Below, in pieces: positions 14,401-16,714 of a DNA stretch of 16,714 bases. Position 1 is the first letter of the stretch, and each line of letters begins with the position of its first letter. Both the position numbers and the translations under genes were made by a program. The notes under the pieces are model-generated. The model made no database searches, was not told the DNA's origin, and saw only the letters and a list, made by a program, of their open reading frames with translations. The DNA is from UBA9647 sp049522195. GTDB taxonomy: Bacteria; Bacteroidota; Ignavibacteria; UBA10030. Where the stretch lies: positions 1 to 16,714 of the forward strand of contig JBEKOB010000087.1 in assembly GCA_049522195.1 (NCBI GenBank), given 5' to 3'.

Positions 14401-16682
14401 TTCCATTCCGCGAGTTTGAGCTTCTCGACTTTCTCGGCGATGGAGGAAGTTCCAAGGTTGAGATGGTTGACGATATCGAAGAGGTGTTCGTCACGATCGT
14501 GTTGCGGTTCCTTCTCGAGAAGGCAGCGGCCGATATGAAGGTGAATGGAGGGTCTTTGATTTTCCGGAATCAGCGTGTAAGCGGCCTGCCGGACCCGGTC
14601 GTGTGAAAACTTGTACGAGACGTCCGAGTAATGTGTCGGCGGTTGGTAGAGGGCGCGTTCGGAATCGGATCCAAATTCCCGGACGAATTTGTACGAGTCT
14701 CCAATCGGAAGCACCAGTCCTTCTTGAATGGCATCCCAGAGATCGCTGGCTGTCCGGGCTTGGGTTTGACCGAGCACGATGGAAAGTGTTGTGAGATCAA
14801 AACTGCTCCCGAGGCATGCTGCAGTCCGCAATGCCTGTTCAGTATTCTGTGGAAGACGTTGAATCTTACCCGTCATCAGGGTAACCACGTTGTCCGTGAT
14901 TCCCTTTTGTTGAATGACCTCGAGGTCCCATTCCCATTCCCCCTCAACAGCGTCGAATACCAGGAGCTGTTCCTCGTGCAGTGACTTGAGAAATTCATTC
15001 ATGAAGTACGGGTTGCCGCCGGTTTTCTGGTGGACGAGTGTTGCGAGCGGGATATTCCGCTGGATTTGCGTATGGAGCGCGTCGGCAATGAATTGTCCGG
15101 TCGTGGACTGGTCGAGCGGGCGAAGGAAAATCTCATTGACCGTGGCGCCGCGTTTCCGGATCTCCTGAAGGGTGAGCGACAGCGGGTGATCTGCGCCAAC
15201 TTCCTGGTCCCTGTATGCGCCGAGAATAAGAAGATGCTTGTTCTCCGGATCAGACATCAGCAGCTCCATCAGTTTGAGCGAAGCAAGATCTGTCCACTGG
15301 AGATCGTCGATAAAGAGAACGAGCGGATGATCATGCTGTGCAACGGCACGGACAAGGCTCTGGAAGACGTTGTTGAACCTGTTTTGCGATTCAGTCGGAG
15401 GGAGCTCTTGAACGGGAGGCTGATTGGGGAGCAGGAGCTCGAGCTCGGGAAGGATGGGAACGAGAACCTGCACGTTGGGGCCGAGAGCATTGAGAAGCCG
15501 AGTCCTCCAGGCTTGAATCTCCTCGGGCGTTCCGGCAAGAAGGTGGCGGATAAGTTCCTGGAATGCCTGTGCAAGGGATGCGTATGGGACATTCCGCTTG
15601 AACTGTTCAAACTTGCCGCTGAAGAAAAATCCGCGCTGCCGCGCAATCGGCTTATGCACTTCATTGACCAGGGCGGTCTTGCCAACCCCCGGATACCCGG
15701 CGATGAGAACCATCTCAGATCTGCCGCGGCAGGTTCGTTCGAACGAGTCCAACAAATATCCGATCTCACGTTCCCTTCCGTACAATCGTTGCGGAATGAT
15801 GAAATGATCCGAGACATCCTCGCCTCCGAGTGCAAAGGAACTGATGTGTCCATCCTTCACGAGGGACGCGAGACATCGGTCGAGGTCTGCTTTCAATCCG
15901 CGAGCGCTTTGGTAACGCTCCTCAGCAGTTTTCGAAAGGAGCTTCATCACGATGTCGGAGACAGCTTGTGGTACATCGTGATTGAGCTCGCGCGGAGGAA
16001 TCGGCATTTTCGCGATGTGGCAATGAACAAGCTCCATCGGATCGGTCGACTGGAACGGGAGCCACCCGATGAGAAGCTCGAACAGTGTCACGCCCAGCGA
16101 ATAGAAGTCCGTCCGGAAATCGATGGAGCGGTTCATGCGGCCGGTTTGCTCGGGGGAAAGATACGGCAGGGTCCGCTCGAGAGCATGCGGGTTGCTGGCG
16201 CCGGGCGTCTCACGGAGCAGGAGAGAAGCGATGCTGAAATCTGTAATCTTGACCTGGCTGGTGTCGCTGTTGAAGATAATGTTGGAAGGGTTGATATCCT
16301 TGTGGATGATATTACGCTGGTGCAATGCTGCCAGCGAGCCGGCCAGCTGGGAAGCGATCTGAAGGATTGTCTGAAGATCCAGCCTCGTAGAATCGATGAA
16401 TTTCTTGAGGGAAATCCCCCCGAAATCCTCCAGAATCAGCGCATGGATATCCTGGTAATGTTCAAGGCCATAGGACCGGACAACACCGGGAATGTCGATG
16501 GCATTCAGGATTTCGTGCTCGCGGTAGAGACTGAGCGCGGCTGATGGAGAGAAATCATACGGCGTGGTTGCCTTGATGATTACCGGAAATTGATCGCGTT
16601 CGCGTCTTGCCCGGAAGACAGCAGACTTTGTCCCCCGATGAAGCGTCTCGACCACCTGATAACCGGGAAATTTCAGCGTCAT
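11454..16682 (-). CDS. Ser/Thr kinase - AAA ATPase - TPR-like - GAF - SpoIIE/PP2C phosphatase fusion
   Basis: Cytoplasmic signalling protein of 1742 residues with no signal peptide or membrane segment. Order: protein kinase (about 8-275) with K37, E55 or E57, HKD (127-129) and DFS (148-150) in place of HRD and DFG; AAA/STAND-like ATPase (about 298-700) with Walker A GYPGVGKT (329-336) and Walker B LVLFIDD (454-460); helical TPR-like stretch (about 755-1300); GAF domain (about 1328-1490); coiled linker (about 1490-1520); PP2C phosphatase of the SpoIIE/RsbU type (about 1530-1742) with GGDYFDF (1541-1547), GDVSGKG (1560-1566), CSDG (1678-1681) and SDDMT (1731-1735). The front half resembles HstK-type kinases of cyanobacteria, which end in a histidine kinase; here the output is a phosphatase. 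Such phosphatases usually act on STAS-domain anti-anti-sigma factors. The ATG at 16682 fits the kinase start, but only 32 nt upstream are visible and the frame stays open there. Confidence 0.88.
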   Translation of the reverse strand: MTLKFPGYQVVETLHRGTKSAVFRARRERDQFPVIIKATTPYDFSPSAALSLYREHEILNAIDIPGVVRSYGLEHYQDIHALILEDFGGISLKKFIDSTRLDLQTILQIASQLAGSLAALHQRNIIHKDINPSNIIFNSDTSQVKITDFSIASLLLRETPGASNPHALERTLPYLSPEQTGRMNRSIDFRTDFYSLGVTLFELLIGWLPFQSTDPMELVHCHIAKMPIPPRELNHDVPQAVSDIVMKLLSKTAEERYQSARGLKADLDRCLASLVKDGHISSFALGGEDVSDHFIIPQRLYGREREIGYLLDSFERTCRGRSEMVLIAGYPGVGKTALVNEVHKPIARQRGFFFSGKFEQFKRNVPYASLAQAFQELIRHLLAGTPEEIQAWRTRLLNALGPNVQVLVPILPELELLLPNQPPVQELPPTESQNRFNNVFQSLVRAVAQHDHPLVLFIDDLQWTDLASLKLMELLMSDPENKHLLILGAYRDQEVGADHPLSLTLQEIRKRGATVNEIFLRPLDQSTTGQFIADALHTQIQRNIPLATLVHQKTGGNPYFMNEFLKSLHEEQLLVFDAVEGEWEWDLEVIQQKGITDNVVTLMTGKIQRLPQNTEQALRTAACLGSSFDLTTLSIVLGQTQARTASDLWDAIQEGLVLPIGDSYKFVREFGSDSERALYQPPTHYSDVSYKFSHDRVRQAAYTLIPENQRPSIHLHIGRCLLEKEPQHDRDEHLFDIVNHLNLGTSSIAEKVEKLKLAEWNLIARRKAKESAAFDAALKYFTSGRLLLDDDWTAHYQLSYDLHRECGECEYLTGNFEDSERLFDLTFLRAATHLDKAHICAAKAMLYTAMSKFDRAIEAGLAGLRLVGVKISPNPGKLSVGIEILKTKWNLRGKPTESLPHLPAMAEPGPMVAVDILVNLMTVAYSSSAELSAIAMTTMLNLTLRHGSAPVSSFAFANYGLLVGSGLGSYDKAFEFGKLGIAVAEHFRSKLFLGRCNFIMGAVLNHWRNHAGSNLAYLNEGQRFSTESGDLQFVASGHIHIILVWLFTGAPLDELFARATEYVTFGTRVKFEDFTHESIIARQIVRCLKGETIAVGSYSSDDFREEEYLKKLESTKFVVAKMYYIAAKMQTSFLFGDFATVERLASGSNSLIHALMGQLPEVEYNFYHSLSCAALLPNVTGEKARVYSRSLHRNQKRMKKWADNCAANFLHKYQLVEAERARLRGEKSLAMDLYDNAILSAHENGFIQNEALASELAGKFYWMEGKKRIANTYLLDARKAYLAWGATGKARQLEGQYPELIESEAKRAKQHSVSETTTIAGDVAGSSLDLISVLKASQALSGEIVLGKLLERMIEIVVENAGAERGCLLMEKENALVIVAEREERAHKTETLQWLPAGEGGRVCEAIAQYVARTRDHVVLTDATLSSGFASDPYVLLNKPKSILCAPILHQGKLSALLYLENNLTAGAFTQERIEVLRLLSSQIAISIENALLHEQEKAFARMQEEVRLAAQIQRNLLPQSSPSIKGYEIAGSNIPAQAVGGDYFDFIQISEDRWAICIGDVSGKGLPASLLMANLQATLRGQTLLDVPPSECLRRANRLLYQSTSPEKFATLFYGILDARRHTLLFSNAGHDNPFVLHNGRETKRLKTGGIPLGMFEDFVFEEETISVEPGDLIVMCSDGIAEAMNANEEPFGEERLSAILAQSGRPSPHEVIRKTLEAAKEFTGSTPQSDDMTIVVIRRT

Positions 16683-16714
16683 CCTTAGCCCCCCGTCGCG
16701 ATTGCGTGATCGTC

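Noticed and set aside
15030..16544. 504-codon open frame on the plus strand inside the kinase/ATPase region
   Set aside because: It lies fully antisense to a gene whose kinase and ATPase motifs are clear. Its translation has no recognisable domain and no convincing SD sequence. Long antisense frames are common opposite GC-rich coding DNA.
1..16714. Insertion sequence, prophage or defence island
   Set aside because: No transposase, integrase, phage, toxin-antitoxin, restriction or tRNA gene could be recognised in any frame. All eight genes look like ordinary metabolic or signalling genes.

Overview
The window looks like chromosomal DNA from a moderately GC-rich, Gram-negative environmental bacterium. 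Five of the eight genes encode exported or membrane proteins, and three of the signal peptides end in a short-residue-Ala-Gln junction. Several starts have good Shine-Dalgarno (SD) sequences (AAGGAGG, GGAGG, AGGAGG), which argues against typical Bacteroidia. The gene set plus the many short intergenic repeats would suit an Ignavibacteria/Chlorobi-side member of the Bacteroidota supergroup. That placement is an inference; there is no rRNA or other marker gene here.

Layout, left to right. 1-392: repeat-dense intergenic DNA. 393-2762 (-): secreted GH78 alpha-L-rhamnosidase. 2763-3107: intergenic, with a long inverted repeat. 3108-3758 (-): HAD phosphatase. 3779-3925: array of degenerate 7-mers. 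3925-5601 (-): exported gamma-glutamyltransferase. 5636-5733: second 7-mer array, arranged as an inverted repeat. 5730-7037 (-): exported amidohydrolase of the Xaa-Pro dipeptidase-like type. 7047-7658 (-): DedA membrane protein, 9 nt ahead of the amidohydrolase. 7659-7886: composite repeat. 7887-10115 (-): exported M28 peptidase resembling glutamate carboxypeptidase II. 10116-10418: divergent intergenic region with a candidate promoter and an inverted array of 10-mers. 10419-11402 (+): membrane-anchored diheme cytochrome c. 11454-16682 (-): a 1742-residue signalling protein joining a Ser/Thr kinase domain, an AAA ATPase, a TPR-like region, a GAF domain and a SpoIIE/RsbU-type PP2C phosphatase.

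How the genes fit together: gamma-glutamyltransferase, the amidohydrolase and the M28 enzyme could together trim small peptides, gamma-glutamyl compounds and C-terminal residues in the periplasm. The rhamnosidase adds release of sugars from plant or microbial polysaccharides. This suits a scavenging heterotroph. The kinase-to-phosphatase protein is a self-contained signalling machine whose target is not in the window.

The least expected structure lies between the genes. There are at least three families of short-period degenerate arrays (two 7-mer families and one 10-mer family), most arranged as inverted repeats, plus GC-rich mini-hairpins that recur in the same order at 161-334 and 7676-7849. 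No transposase is encoded here, and these elements are the best candidate for something poorly described.
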